Source: Lysinibacter sp. HNR (lineage in GTDB: Bacteria > Actinomycetota > Actinomycetes > Actinomycetales > Microbacteriaceae). From it: a stretch of 64,000 nucleotides of DNA. The DNA lies in the NCBI RefSeq assembly GCF_029760935.1, contig NZ_CP121684.1, positions 248,001-312,000 of the forward strand, written 5' to 3'. Positions 1-9,809 of the stretch are shown here, piece after piece; the stretch's first letter is position 1; each line of letters begins with the position of its first letter. A program made the translations under genes and the position numbers. The notes beneath the pieces are model-generated. The model was not told the origin of the DNA. It ran no database searches and was given only the letters and a program-made list of their open reading frames with translations.

Positions 1-14
1 TCGAAGGCTTGATG

Positions 15-50
15 GAAGCCAGTGTTATGGCCGGTCATAACACTGGCTTC
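15..50. terminator. Strong hairpin, bidirectional terminator
   Basis: A perfect 15-bp stem (15-29 with 36-50) closes a 6-base loop. It follows the stop codon of the HAD phosphatase at 64, so it probably terminates that minus-strand transcript and possibly a plus-strand gene to the left of the window. Confidence 0.75.
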
Positions 51-63
51 CTGGGGAACTTGT

Positions 64-864
64 TTAGAGAGCGGTTTCCGCGGGTTCGGTGTTGAGGAGG
101 TCTGCAACGGAGCCAAGCGTTTCGTCTGGGCGGAACGGATACTTCTCAATTTCGGCTTTATCGCTAATGCCCGTCATCACCAAGATAGTGTGAAGCCCGG
201 CCTCGATGCCCGCCACGATATCGGTGTCCATGCGGTCACCGATCATGGCGGTATTTTCGGAGTGGGCTCCGATGCGATTGAGCGCCGAGCGGAACATCAT
301 AGGGTTGGGTTTACCCACAACATAGGGTTCCTTACCGGTGGCCTTGGTGATGAGTGCCGCAATGGCACCCGTTGCGGGGAGGGGGCCCTCCTTGCTTGGT
401 CCGGTGGCATCCGGGTTTGTTGATATGAATCGGGCACCGTTATTGATGAGGCGGATGGCTTTGGTGATGGCCTCGAAGGAGTAGTTGCGGGTTTCGCCCA
501 CAACAACAAAATCGGGTTTGGTTTCGGTCATCACAAATCCGGCATCGTGAAGCGCGGTGAGGATTCCTGCCTCGCCGATGACAAATGCGGTCCCCCCGGG
601 TTGCTGCGATTTGAGAAACGCGGCGGTGGCGAGGGCGGAGGTCCAGATGGCTTCTTCGGGAACATCTAGGCCCGAAGCGTTGAGCCGTGCGCTCAGGTCA
701 CGGGCTGTAAAGATGGAGTTATTGGTGAGTACGAGAAACGGGTTCCCCTGGTTTTTCCACTGTTCAATAAGCTCCTTAGCCCCCGGGATAGCGTGATTCT
801 CGTGAACGAGCACCCCGTCCATATCGGTGAGCCAGCACTCAACTTCATTACGACGTTCAATCAC
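64..864 (-). CDS. HAD-IIA family sugar/nucleotide phosphatase (NagD/PGP-like)
   Basis: A 266-residue cytosolic phosphatase of the HAD superfamily, subclass IIA. Motif I is LTDMDGVLVHE near residue 13, with the nucleophile and acid/base aspartates both present. Motif II is VLTNNS near residue 45. The late motifs are VGKPNP near residue 184 and MIGDRMDTDI near residue 207. The cap lies between motifs II and III, as in NagD and p-nitrophenylphosphatase-like enzymes. Length is normal for the family. The substrate cannot be told from sequence; phosphoglycolate, nucleotide or sugar phosphates are all possible. It stands alone, with a terminator hairpin just after its stop. Confidence 0.85.
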   Translation of the reverse strand: MIERRNEVECWLTDMDGVLVHENHAIPGAKELIEQWKNQGNPFLVLTNNSIFTARDLSARLNASGLDVPEEAIWTSALATAAFLKSQQPGGTAFVIGEAGILTALHDAGFVMTETKPDFVVVGETRNYSFEAITKAIRLINNGARFISTNPDATGPSKEGPLPATGAIAALITKATGKEPYVVGKPNPMMFRSALNRIGAHSENTAMIGDRMDTDIVAGIEAGLHTILVMTGISDKAEIEKYPFRPDETLGSVADLLNTEPAETAL

Positions 865-1041
865 GTGCGCCTCCTGTGACTATTTTGTCCTTCCAGATTA
901 GCCCAGATGTATGGGTGTTGGCTCATTGTGATACCGCACCGCAGTCCGGGCTGCAAAGCGAGCCGGGAGCTGCGGTGCACGAGCGTGTGGATTGTGTGGT
1001 GTACGAGCGTTTAGCTGCGAAACGCTGAGACCGGGAGGGAG

Positions 1042-1764
1042 CTAGGCGCTTTGACCGGTGCTCGCCAGAACGATCTCGCGGACGGTGACGTTTGCCGGTT
1101 GTGAGTTGGCAAAGAGGATGGCTTCGGCAACTACCTGAGGGTCGAGCACGCCACCGGCGGATTCCTTCCACGTCTCGTAATCATCTTTGATCTGCTGGTT
1201 GGTGGTGTGTGAAAGTAGTTCGGTTTCGACCGCGCCCGGAGCAATTGTGATGACGCGCACTCCTGACCCGCTTACTTCTTCACGGAGGTTTTCGGACATA
1301 GCGTGTACTGCAAACTTTGTTCCAACGTAGGCGGTGTGGTTGGGGAACGTCTTGCGACCGGCCACCGAACTAATGTTGATAATGGTGCCGCTACCGCGAT
1401 CAACCATTCCGGGGAGTACCGCTTTTATGCCGTTGAGTAGGCCAAGAACATTGACGTTAAACATCGTGTCCCACTCCTCCGCAGCCTGTTCGGCAATGCG
1501 TCCGAGTAGCATGATTCCGGCGTTGTTTACGATGGTTTCAACGGGACCGTAAACCTCCTCTGCCTCGTGAACCGCCGCTGCAAGAGCGTCGCGGTCAGTG
1601 ACGTCAACCGCTCGCGTCATGGTGTGGGGGAGGTTTAGCGCATCGAGGCGATCGGCCCGGCGAGCGAGCAGGAGCAGGGCGTGACCGTTGCGAGAGAATG
1701 TTTGGGCGGTGGCAGCCCCGATTCCCGAGCTGGCACCGGTGATAACAACGAGGGGCTTGAGCAT
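1042..1764 (-). CDS. Short-chain dehydrogenase/reductase (SDR)
   Basis: A 240-residue classical SDR, an NAD(P)-dependent oxidoreductase acting on an alcohol or ketone. The Rossmann glycine motif TGASSGIG is at residues 9-16, followed by NNAG near residue 90. The catalytic Ser lies in the NISSVAG region and the Tyr-Lys pair in YVGTK near residue 155. The RRADR after beta-2 would favour NADPH. Length is usual for the family. It is a single gene with about 620 bp of non-coding DNA upstream that contains a perfect palindrome, a possible operator for an unlinked regulator. The substrate is unknown. Confidence 0.88.
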   Translation of the reverse strand: MLKPLVVITGASSGIGAATAQTFSRNGHALLLLARRADRLDALNLPHTMTRAVDVTDRDALAAAVHEAEEVYGPVETIVNNAGIMLLGRIAEQAAEEWDTMFNVNVLGLLNGIKAVLPGMVDRGSGTIINISSVAGRKTFPNHTAYVGTKFAVHAMSENLREEVSGSGVRVITIAPGAVETELLSHTTNQQIKDDYETWKESAGGVLDPQVVAEAILFANSQPANVTVREIVLASTGQSA

Positions 1765-1886
1765 GGTGATGACCTTTCTAGGTAAAAGAGAGACTGTCGC
1801 GGTCGCAGGGAATTCTGGTGTCGAACCCGGATTACAATCGGGGGAGAGATGATGCTGGCTTTCGAGAAATCGGACCAGATACGGTG

Positions 1887-1900
1887 CCTAGTTTACTAGG
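1887..1900. promoter_or_regulatory. Palindromic operator candidate upstream of the SDR gene
   Basis: CCTAGTTTACTAGG is a perfect 6+6 palindrome with a 2-base centre, about 125 bp before the SDR start. Its size suits a dimeric HTH regulator (TetR, MarR or HxlR type). No regulator gene lies next to it, so the assignment is a guess. Confidence 0.35.
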
Positions 1901-2150
1901 TTCCTGGATTATTGCCCAATTTATAATAGGGAAGATATAAGTTTTTCTCGACGCTTTCTCCTGCGAAGATTTAGTGTCGCTAATAACGTGAATTGAGCAA
2001 AATATTGACGGTCATCTCCCTGCTTCTGATGCCGATTTTTCTTTAGCTGGGGCTCCTTAAAGCTCAGGTAGCCGTTTTGTCAGCCTCTGTATTAGAGGGC
2101 ATGTTTGAGGCAGGGCTTGCGTTTGGATGAGTAGATGAATAGGTGTGTTC

Positions 2151-2186
2151 CGGGTGGGGTGGCACAATCGGGTGGGGTGGCACAAA
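2151..2186 (+). repeat. Two tandem 18-bp units in a 628-bp gene-free stretch
   Basis: The unit CGGGTGGGGTGGCACAA(T/A) occurs twice in succession. It lies in the gene-free stretch 1765-2392. Apart from this repeat, the palindrome at 1887 and an AT-rich promoter-like segment near 2325-2365, I see nothing coding there. One open frame on the minus strand has low-complexity content and no ribosome site. Confidence 0.6.
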
Positions 2187-2392
2187 AGGAGTACGGCCAT
2201 TGTGAGGTTGGCTTTGTCCGGTATCACATCCCTGTGAATCGTGGGATATTTTATGGTTGCAACCTGGCGGTTTGATCCCCATTGCTATAGCGTTTCTTGG
2301 GCCACCCCAAAGGCTATTGCTTAGAAGTATTATAATTAAGGAAAACAAATATTTTTTATTTGGAAAATTACTTGCTCTAAGGAGGAGTGGTG

Positions 2393-3121
2393 TTGACTGA
2401 CACAGAAGAGAAAGCTGGACGATCACCGAATAGAAACATTCCGGGTGCTTTAGCAATTACGTTTGGCGCTGCGTCACTGGTATTTTTCTTTCCCATCGTT
2501 CTGACTTTGTGCCCATCAGGGTGCTTTCCCGGTTCAACTAATGATTTGGGGATGGCCTTTGGGACTGTGGCTTTTCAAGCCGCTCCATATTCGGTGCTTT
2601 TGGGAGTAGCTGGGCTCGCGTGCGGCATCGTTGGGCTTATGATGAGGGAGTATAAAAAAAGAACGGCGGTTATTGGGCTGGGTTTGTCCACCATTGCTCC
2701 CCTGAGCGTTGTGGTGCTGTGGATCTCTATGTTCGTGTCCGCGAGCTCCTATGGATCTGACATAGATTCGAGTTCTTGGGGCGACGAATCGCAGGTAGAG
2801 GAGGAGGCTCCGCAGCCCGTAGAAACTGTAGATTTAAGTGTGCGCTATGAGGTAACGGGTGTTGGCGAAGCGCGACTTGCTTATCGCGACTATACGGATG
2901 GTGATGGTGCTATGGCGGAAGTTTACGGTGAGCTTCCCTGGGTTCTTGACACACGCTCCTCGTGGCCAATTGATAGTGAAATTTTTCTGTATGCGTCTAG
3001 TGAAAATGGTGAGATTGCTCAGTGCACGATTACGGTAGATGGCACTATAGTTTCTCTACAGGCATCAAATGGTACCGATGTCGAGTGCAGTATCGCGACC
3101 GCGAGCCTATTGGGTGACTGA
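2393..3121 (+). CDS. Small membrane protein, DUF4190-like, with extracytoplasmic domain
   Basis: About 242 residues. A charged N-terminus is followed by three predicted membrane helices (about 18-38, 60-83 and 92-115), with a Cys pair in the LCPSGC segment between the first two. Then comes an acidic linker rich in Ser and Glu and a soluble C-terminal domain of about 100 residues that resembles the beta-rich MmpS-like domains of actinobacterial DUF4190 proteins. I chose the TTG start at 2393 because GGAGG at 2381-2385 sits 7 bases upstream; in-frame GTG codons at 2387 and 2390 are alternatives. The 3' end overlaps the convergent symporter gene by 15 bp. Function unknown. Confidence 0.7.
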   Translation: MTDTEEKAGRSPNRNIPGALAITFGAASLVFFFPIVLTLCPSGCFPGSTNDLGMAFGTVAFQAAPYSVLLGVAGLACGIVGLMMREYKKRTAVIGLGLSTIAPLSVVVLWISMFVSASSYGSDIDSSSWGDESQVEEEAPQPVETVDLSVRYEVTGVGEARLAYRDYTDGDGAMAEVYGELPWVLDTRSSWPIDSEIFLYASSENGEIAQCTITVDGTIVSLQASNGTDVECSIATASLLGD

Positions 3122-4528
3122 TTGGGAAATCTCTGAACTTTCTGGAGACAGGTCGTCGCTAAAAGGATTGCCTCGGCGGGGCGCGTTGTATAGCTCCTCA
3201 TCGAGGATGCCCTCGCGTTTAGCCACAATCGTGGGTATGAGTGCCTGGCCCGCGACGTTGACCGCGGTGCGTCCCATGTCAAGAATTGCGTCCACTGCCA
3301 GCAGCAGACCAACACCCTCGAGCGGCAACCCCACCGTGGTGAGGGTGAGGGTGAGCATCACGATTGCACCGGTTGTTCCTGCGGTCGCGGCGGAACCCAC
3401 CACCGAGACCAGCACAATCAGAAGGTACTGCACAATGCTGAGTTCGATGCCGTAGAACTGGGCCACAAATATGGCCGCAATGGCGGGGTAGATAGCCGCG
3501 CAGCCATCCATCTTTGTGGTTGCCCCCAGGGGGACGGCAAACGAGGAATACTCGCGAGGAACCCCCAGGTTGCGCTCGGTGATGCGCTGCGTGAGAGGCA
3601 GAGTACCGATCGAAGACCTGCTCACAAAACCGAGCTGCACGGCGGGCCACACGCCACTAAAGTACTGCTTGATCGAGAGCTTATTGCTACGGATGATCAC
3701 GGGGTAGACCACAAAGAGCACGAGCGCCAGGCCGATGTATACGGCGGCGACAAACCAGGCGAGGGAGCCGATGGTGGTCCAGCCGTAGGTGTTCACGGCG
3801 TTGCCGATGAGAGCAAAAGTGCCAATGGGTGCAATTCTGATGATCCACCACAGCACCTTCTGAATCACCACGAGGGCTGACTCGTTGAGGCGCAGGAAGG
3901 GCGCGGCCTTTTCGCCCACTTTAAGGGCGGCAATTCCCACGGCAACGGCCACAACAATAACCTGCAGAACGTTAAAGCCCACCGTTGAGCTGGCGGTGGC
4001 GGTATCGCCCGTAACCGTCACCGCGGTGTTGACCGTTGCACCCACGAAGTTTGCGGGAATAAGTCCCGTGAGGAAGCCCCACCAGGAGCCCACCGAAGAG
4101 GGGTCGCCCCCGACCAGAGCCCCGTGATCCGCACGATCCCCGGGCTGGATAACCACACCCAGAATAATGCCGATTGTCACCGCGATGAGCGCTGTGATCG
4201 CAAACCACAGGATGGTCTGCCCGGCTAGGCGCGCCGCGTTGGTGACACGCCGCAGATTACTGATGCTCGATACGATGGCGGTGAAGATAAGCGGAACAAC
4301 CGCTGCTCGGAGCAGGGAGACGTAGCTGGTCCCGAGGGTGGACAGGGTGGCGGCCAGTCCGTTGGGGTTGTCTTCGGCATCCGGTCCAATCTCGCGGGCG
4401 ATGATACCCGCGATTACTCCAAGCACAAGGGCCACCGTGATTTGAACACCAAATGACTTTGTCCAGGCGGGTAGGCGTGAGGATAAACTGCTCCGGGGTG
4501 GGGTGGACGTGGGTGTTGTGGAACTCAC
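3107..4528 (-). CDS. Dicarboxylate/amino acid:cation symporter (DAACS family)
   Basis: About 473 residues with many hydrophobic helices, matching the glutamate/C4-dicarboxylate:Na+/H+ symporter family (GltP, DctA, SdcS). The family serine-rich hairpin appears as SRSSIGTLPLT. The transport-core motif TTKMDGCAAIYPA is clear (the family usually has NMDG-type sequences; here KMDG). The long hydrophobic HP2 region GSAATAGTTGAIVM follows. The GTG at 4528, preceded by GAAAGG, is a better start than the upstream ATG at 4573. Imports dicarboxylates or acidic amino acids across the inner membrane; the exact substrate is uncertain. Monocistronic. Confidence 0.87.
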   Translation of the reverse strand: MSSTTPTSTPPRSSLSSRLPAWTKSFGVQITVALVLGVIAGIIAREIGPDAEDNPNGLAATLSTLGTSYVSLLRAAVVPLIFTAIVSSISNLRRVTNAARLAGQTILWFAITALIAVTIGIILGVVIQPGDRADHGALVGGDPSSVGSWWGFLTGLIPANFVGATVNTAVTVTGDTATASSTVGFNVLQVIVVAVAVGIAALKVGEKAAPFLRLNESALVVIQKVLWWIIRIAPIGTFALIGNAVNTYGWTTIGSLAWFVAAVYIGLALVLFVVYPVIIRSNKLSIKQYFSGVWPAVQLGFVSRSSIGTLPLTQRITERNLGVPREYSSFAVPLGATTKMDGCAAIYPAIAAIFVAQFYGIELSIVQYLLIVLVSVVGSAATAGTTGAIVMLTLTLTTVGLPLEGVGLLLAVDAILDMGRTAVNVAGQALIPTIVAKREGILDEELYNAPRRGNPFSDDLSPESSEISQSVTQ

Positions 4529-4662
4529 CGTAAAACCTTTCGCTCTGCGGGGCTGTACGGCCCACTTGACCAATATGGTATGTACCCCGGTGGATAAAAG
4601 CTACAAAAATGACGTGATATTACACGCTGTGGGTAACCAGCTGTCTGTGGAGGAGCGCGCGG

Positions 4663-6285
4663 TTACCGGGAATGCAACGCAGCATCCACAATCTTTTGGG
4701 CTTCCACCTGAACCTCACGCAGGTGCTCGGCACCCGCAAAAGACTCCGCGTAGATTTTATATACGTCTTCGGTTCCTGACGGGCGCGCGGCAAACCAGGC
4801 CCGCTCCGTGGTGACCTTCACTCCGCCTACGGCAGCACCGTTACCCGGGGCCTCGCTCAGCACAGCGGTAATGGGCGAACCCGCAAGGGTGGTTGCCATT
4901 ATTGCGGAGCCCTCAAGTCTGCCTAGGGCAGCCTTCTGTTCCGGGGTGGCTGCGGCATCGACCCGTTCATACACCGGGTTACCAAACTTCTCGGTGAGTT
5001 CCCGATACAGCATTGTGGGGGTTTTACCCGTGACGGCAACGATCTCAGCTGCGAGCAGGGCGAGGATAATGCCGTCTTTGTCCGTGGTCCACACCGAGCC
5101 GTCCGCACGCAGGAAACTGGCCCCTGCGCTCTCCTCCCCACCAAACGCCAACGAACCGTCAAGAAGCCCGGTAACAAACCATTTAAAACCAACCGGCACC
5201 TCAAGAAGCTTGCGTTCCAGGGTGTCGGCGACCCGATCGATCATGCTTGATGAAACCAGGGTTTTACCCACGGCAGAGTCGCTCGGCCACGACTCTCGAT
5301 TGCGGTACAGGTAATCGATACACACGGCTAAATAGTGGTTAGGGTTCATGAGACCGCCGTCGGGCGTCACAATGCCGTGTCGATCCGCGTCGGCATCATT
5401 GCCGGTGATGATGTCATAATCATTGCGGTGCGTAAGAACCGAGGCCATCGCGCTGGGGGAGGAGGGATCCATACGGATCTTGCCGTCCCAATCCAGCGAC
5501 ATGAAGGCCCACTGCGGGTCAACTCCGGGTCCGAGCACCGTGAGATTCAGATCGTAACGCTCTGCAATGGCCGCCCAATAGGACACGGATGCCCCACCCA
5601 GCGGGTCGGCACCAATTCGGACACCCGCCCGTCGGATCGCATCAATGTTGATAACGCTCTCGAGGTCTCCCACATAGTTTTCAAGAAAATCGTAGCGGCC
5701 AACGCTCAGGGGGGCCTCGCGCTTTACGTCCACAAGCCCGTTCTCAATGAGGGCGTTGGCGCGTGCCGCAATCCACGCGGTGACGTCACTATCGGCCGGC
5801 CCCCCGTGTGGCGGATTGTATTTAAAGCCGCCGTCTTGAGGTGGGTTGTGGCTGGGGGTAATGATAATGCCGTCGGCGAGATCGTGTGTGCGGTTACGAT
5901 TATGGGTCAGGATAGCGTGGCTGAGCGCGGGCGTGGGAACATATTCATCGTCGGCGCTTGCGAGTATATCGACGCCGTTAGCCGTGAGAACCTCTAGCGC
6001 GCTTTGCTCGGCGGGGCGGCTGAGGGCGTGGGTGTCTCTGCCGATGAACAGCGGCCCGGTAATGCCCTGGTTTGCCCGGTGCTCCACTATGGCCTGCGTG
6101 ATGGCGAGGATGTGTGTTTCGTTAAACGAGCCGTTGAGCGACGTGCCGCGATGTCCAGATGTACCAAAAACCACACGTTGTGCGGCCTGTGAAGGGTCGG
6201 GGGTGAGGCTGTGGTAGGAGGCGAGTAACGCCTCAACGTCGATTAGATCGGTTGCTGCAGCTGTGGTTCCGGCGCGTTCATGCAT
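4663..6285 (-). CDS. pgm: Phosphoglucomutase, alpha-D-glucose-specific
   Basis: About 540 residues, the length of the bacterial Pgm (E. coli-type) family that interconverts glucose-1-phosphate and glucose-6-phosphate in the cytosol for glycogen, UDP-glucose and wall polysaccharide synthesis. The phospho-serine loop is [17 protein letters not shown], the metal loop is [10 protein letters not shown], and the sugar-binding loop is GGEESAG. The phosphate-binding motif RPSGTE is near the C-terminus. The start is taken at the ATG at 6285; an in-frame start at 6333 would only add a His-rich tail. The order pgm then pheA then serS is typical of Microbacteriaceae. Confidence 0.93.
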   Translation of the reverse strand: MHERAGTTAAATDLIDVEALLASYHSLTPDPSQAAQRVVFGTSGHRGTSLNGSFNETHILAITQAIVEHRANQGITGPLFIGRDTHALSRPAEQSALEVLTANGVDILASADDEYVPTPALSHAILTHNRNRTHDLADGIIITPSHNPPQDGGFKYNPPHGGPADSDVTAWIAARANALIENGLVDVKREAPLSVGRYDFLENYVGDLESVINIDAIRRAGVRIGADPLGGASVSYWAAIAERYDLNLTVLGPGVDPQWAFMSLDWDGKIRMDPSSPSAMASVLTHRNDYDIITGNDADADRHGIVTPDGGLMNPNHYLAVCIDYLYRNRESWPSDSAVGKTLVSSSMIDRVADTLERKLLEVPVGFKWFVTGLLDGSLAFGGEESAGASFLRADGSVWTTDKDGIILALLAAEIVAVTGKTPTMLYRELTEKFGNPVYERVDAAATPEQKAALGRLEGSAIMATTLAGSPITAVLSEAPGNGAAVGGVKVTTERAWFAARPSGTEDVYKIYAESFAGAEHLREVQVEAQKIVDAALHSR

Positions 6286-6483
6286 ACCCCCAGTGTGCCA
6301 GTGACTCTCGTGAGATGCATCTGTGTTGCCCAATTTTTATGAATTCGCGATGAAATTCCTGAGGGTTGCGGAGCGTTGCCGATGGAACGTGCCCCTGGAA
6401 CTCCGCGAGGGAACGGGCGAGGCCAGCCTCACAGAAGCCACAAAACGAATTGTGGGCGGGGCAATATTCGTTATGCTCGAAGC

Positions 6484-7446
6484 ATGGTAAACGACACAAA
6501 TCTTCCTGAGGCCTCCCGCACCTACAGTTATCTGGGTCCGTCGGGGACGTTTACCGAGGCGGCGCTCGCTCAGGTTCCCGAGGCCCAGGGGCAGGTATGG
6601 CGCTCGGTGAACAACGTGGGGGAGGCGCTGCAAGACGTGGTGACCGGTCGTAGCACGGCCGCAATGATCGCGATTGAAAATTCGGTCGAGGGCGGAGTCT
6701 CCGTCACGCAGGACGCTCTCGCCACCACTCCCGGCCTTCAGATCATGGGCGAGTACCTGGTAAACGTGAACTTCGTGCTTGTTGCCCGCCGGGGAACAAC
6801 ACTCGATCGGGTTAAGATTATTAACGCTCACCCGGTTGCCTACGGACAGTGTCAGCGCTGGATTAACACGCACCTGCCCGACCACGAGCACATTCCCGCA
6901 AGCTCAAACGTGGCCGCCGCTGCTACCCTCTTTAACGGTTCAATCGCGGATGCCGCAATCGCCCCGCCCGCCATCGTCCAGCACTACGATGTGGAGCTTT
7001 TGGCGCAGAACATCGGCGATAACGATCGGGCCGTTACCCGCTTTATCCTGGTGGGTCAAAGAATGCCCGCCTCCGAGCCGACGGGGTCGGATAAGACCAG
7101 CCTGATCGCCGAACTGCCCGAGGATGAGGCAGGTTCGCTCAACTCCCTCCTCGATAATTTCTCCACTCGGGGTGTGAACCTGGGCCTTATCCAATCGCGT
7201 CCGATCGGGGATGCCCTGGGACGCTACCGCTTTGTGCTCGACATTGACGGCCATATTCGCGATGAACGCGTTGCGGACGCCCTGCTCGGTATCAAGCGCT
7301 TCAGCCCGCATGTTATCTTCCTCGGTTCATACCCCCGTGCCGACGGGATTGTGAGTTCCCCGGGGCCACGTTACAGCAACGAGGCATTCACGGATGCTCG
7401 AGACTGGTTGCGCGACGTGATCGCGGGGAAACCCCCCGCCGACTAG
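6484..7446 (+). CDS. pheA: Prephenate dehydratase with ACT domain
   Basis: A 320-residue enzyme converting prephenate to phenylpyruvate in phenylalanine synthesis. The catalytic domain (1-190) starts with YSYLGPSGTFTEAAL, has the IENSVEGGV motif and the conserved TRF (RAVTRFILVG). The C-terminal ACT domain (about 205-290) binds phenylalanine; the usual ESRP motif reads QSRP, and GRYRFVLDI follows. The ATG at 6484 sits a few bases after a TATGCT -10-like hexamer, so the mRNA may be leaderless. Monofunctional, with no chorismate mutase domain. Confidence 0.95.
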   Translation: MVNDTNLPEASRTYSYLGPSGTFTEAALAQVPEAQGQVWRSVNNVGEALQDVVTGRSTAAMIAIENSVEGGVSVTQDALATTPGLQIMGEYLVNVNFVLVARRGTTLDRVKIINAHPVAYGQCQRWINTHLPDHEHIPASSNVAAAATLFNGSIADAAIAPPAIVQHYDVELLAQNIGDNDRAVTRFILVGQRMPASEPTGSDKTSLIAELPEDEAGSLNSLLDNFSTRGVNLGLIQSRPIGDALGRYRFVLDIDGHIRDERVADALLGIKRFSPHVIFLGSYPRADGIVSSPGPRYSNEAFTDARDWLRDVIAGKPPAD

Positions 7447-7491
7447 CCACCTCAGTCTCGGGCCGCGTTCACAACCCCGTGGACATCACGG

Positions 7492-8481
7492 TCAGGGCAC
7501 CCGAACCAGTAGCGCCCCCGGATCAACAAAACCGTGCGCGGCTACGGCCTCACCAAACTCGTCCCCGTCGAGTTGCACCGCCTCGGGGCGGTCAAGGGTA
7601 ACCTCAAAAGTGCGCCCGGTGAAATAGGACACTTCCTTGGCATCATTGGTGAGATCAATGATCCTGCGACCCGTCTTGGTTCTGCGCAGCACGCCGTTTT
7701 CCCAACCGATGATGCGCCCGATATTAAACCACGAGAATATGCTGCGTGGGCGCAGCGCAACCAGGTCAAGAATCCCATCATCGGGCTTCGCGTTGGGGAT
7801 TAAAAGGACGCCACCGGGCATCAGTCCACAATTGCCAATCATGACGCTGTAGACAGACATGCTGCTCTTCGCGGAGGAATCAATCTGGTAGCGGATTTTA
7901 ATCGGTTTTTGCACGATGAGGGCGCGGACTCCCCCCTCCACGTAGGCCAGCCACCCCACCCTTTTTTTCAATCCCGATTGGGTAAGCTGAATGGCTTTGG
8001 CGTCGATCCCCAACCCCGCCAAAACCAGAAAAACATGCTCGTCCTGATAGCCGCTCTTGCGGACGATGTTGACGACTCCCAGATCGATCGAGCGGGTTTT
8101 TCCCGTAAAGACTGTTGCTACGGCATCGTTTATGTGGCGCAATTCAATACCGAGGTTGCGGGCAAGAATGTTCCCCGTTCCCTGGGGAACAATACCGAGA
8201 GGAACCCCACTACCTCGCAGTCCCTCCGCAATCGAGCGAACCGTGCCGTCCCCGCCGGACGCAATAACAAGATCTGCCCCGGCCTCAAGCGCCGCAAGTG
8301 CGTGATCTTTCCCCGACTCCGCAATGCTCGTTTCATACCACAGCGTTTCTGACGGCTCCGGCCCGTGCTGTTGTGCTAACACAGCCCTTTTAAGCGCCTG
8401 CACCCCGGTTTTTCGCGGATGATAAATCACCGCAACGCGGGAAAAGGACAACTCGGGAGTATCAATAGGGGTTTCTACCAT
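7492..8481 (-). CDS. Diacylglycerol kinase family lipid kinase
   Basis: A 329-residue DAGK_cat-type lipid kinase (DgkB/YegS/sphingosine kinase fold) that phosphorylates diacylglycerol or a related lipid at the membrane. The ATP-binding motif GGDGTVRSIAEG lies near residue 76, followed by PQGTGNILARNLGI near residue 100. Later conserved parts include PNAKPDDGILDL and DGDEFGE near residue 310. Length is normal. It lies back to back with serS and shares a 57-bp divergent promoter region. Confidence 0.9.
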   Translation of the reverse strand: MVETPIDTPELSFSRVAVIYHPRKTGVQALKRAVLAQQHGPEPSETLWYETSIAESGKDHALAALEAGADLVIASGGDGTVRSIAEGLRGSGVPLGIVPQGTGNILARNLGIELRHINDAVATVFTGKTRSIDLGVVNIVRKSGYQDEHVFLVLAGLGIDAKAIQLTQSGLKKRVGWLAYVEGGVRALIVQKPIKIRYQIDSSAKSSMSVYSVMIGNCGLMPGGVLLIPNAKPDDGILDLVALRPRSIFSWFNIGRIIGWENGVLRRTKTGRRIIDLTNDAKEVSYFTGRTFEVTLDRPEAVQLDGDEFGEAVAAHGFVDPGALLVRVP

Positions 8482-8538
8482 GATAAATACGCTACGTTAT
8501 CAGCGGGGATTACGTATACCACGCACTAGACTGGCAGG

Positions 8539-9804
8539 ATGATCGATCCAGTACTGCTCCGCGAAAATCCCGACGTCATCAAGCTTTCACAGCGCGCTCG
8601 CGGAGCATCGGAGTCCCTTGTCGATGAGGCGCTTCACGCGGATTCTGTTCGGCGCGAGGCCATCACCGAGTACGAGACCCTGCGGGCAGAGCAGAACGCG
8701 TTTGGCAAGACGGTTGCTCAGGCGGCGCCCGAGCAAAAAAAGGCCCTAGTGGCGGAGGCTCAAGACCTGGCCGCCCGAGTGCGTGAGGCAAACCAGAGGG
8801 TATCTGAGGCGGAGACCGCTTTCACCACGCTGGTTCGAGGCATTGATAATCCCGTTATTGAGGGGGTTCCCTCGGGCGGGGAAGAAAACTTTGTGACCCT
8901 CCGCGAGTACGGTGAGCACCCCGATTTTGATTTTGTTCCGCGCGACCACCTCGAATTGGGTGAGCTACTGGGTGCCATCGATATGCCTCGTGGCACCAAG
9001 GTGAGCGGATCGCGTTTTTACTTTTTGCGCGGTATCGGTGCCAGACTTGAGATTGCCCTCATGAACCTGGGTCTCGACCGTGCGCTTGAGGCCGGTTTTA
9101 TCCCCCTCATTACCCCCACCCTGGTGAAGCCCGAGGTAATGGACGGCACGGGTTTTCTGGGTGAGCACGCTAGCGAGGTGTATCGGCTTCGCGACGACGA
9201 CCTCTACCTCACGGGAACCAGCGAGGTTGCGCTCGCCGGATACCACTCCGACGAGATTCTCGACCTGGCAGACGGCCCCCTGCGCTACGCGGGCTGGTCC
9301 ACCTGTTACCGTAAGGAGGCGGGCTCCTATGGTAAAGATACCCGGGGAATTATCCGGGTGCACCAGTTTAACAAGCTTGAAATGTTTGTCTACACCACGC
9401 CCGACCAGGCGGAGGCCGAGCATGATCGTCTCGTGGCCTGGCAGGAGGGTATGTTGCAGGATCTGGGCCTGAGCTATCGCGTGATCGATGTGGCCGCCGG
9501 TGACCTGGGTTCGAGTGCCGCCCGCAAGTTCGATATTGAAGCCTGGATTCCCACGCAGGGTGCCTATCGTGAGCTCACCTCTACCAGCAATTGCACCACT
9601 TTTCAGTCCCGACGCCTGGGCACCCGTTTCCGCGCCGAGGGAGGGAAAACCACGCCGGTTGCCACCCTGAATGGAACGCTCGCTACTACGCGCTGGCTGG
9701 TTGCTCTCCTTGAGACCCATCAGCGAGCCGACGGTTCGGTGGTGGTGCCCGACGCGCTGCGCCCGTATCTGGGGGGCCGTGAACTCATGACCCCGGAGAA
9801 CTAA
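8539..9804 (+). CDS. serS: Seryl-tRNA synthetase
   Basis: A 421-residue class II synthetase. The N-terminal long coiled-coil arm (about 25-105) holds tRNA-Ser. The catalytic core has motif 2 around [21 protein letters not shown] and motif 3 near the C-terminus ([14 protein letters not shown]). TGTSEVAL marks serine recognition. It charges both tRNA-Ser genes found in this window. The Cof-type phosphatase starts 5 bp after its stop, so the two are probably co-transcribed. Confidence 0.97.
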   Translation: MIDPVLLRENPDVIKLSQRARGASESLVDEALHADSVRREAITEYETLRAEQNAFGKTVAQAAPEQKKALVAEAQDLAARVREANQRVSEAETAFTTLVRGIDNPVIEGVPSGGEENFVTLREYGEHPDFDFVPRDHLELGELLGAIDMPRGTKVSGSRFYFLRGIGARLEIALMNLGLDRALEAGFIPLITPTLVKPEVMDGTGFLGEHASEVYRLRDDDLYLTGTSEVALAGYHSDEILDLADGPLRYAGWSTCYRKEAGSYGKDTRGIIRVHQFNKLEMFVYTTPDQAEAEHDRLVAWQEGMLQDLGLSYRVIDVAAGDLGSSAARKFDIEAWIPTQGAYRELTSTSNCTTFQSRRLGTRFRAEGGKTTPVATLNGTLATTRWLVALLETHQRADGSVVVPDALRPYLGGRELMTPEN

Positions 9805-9809
9805 CGATT

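Noticed and set aside
2064-2456. Minus-strand open frame of 130 codons upstream of the membrane protein
   Set aside because: It overlaps the start of a better gene, has low-complexity His/Pro/Ser content, includes the tandem repeat and has no ribosome site.
4808-5997. Plus-strand open frames opposite pgm
   Set aside because: They are antisense shadows of the well-supported phosphoglucomutase gene.
8965-9720. Minus-strand frame of 251 codons opposite serS
   Set aside because: Antisense of a certain seryl-tRNA synthetase; composition follows codon positions of serS.
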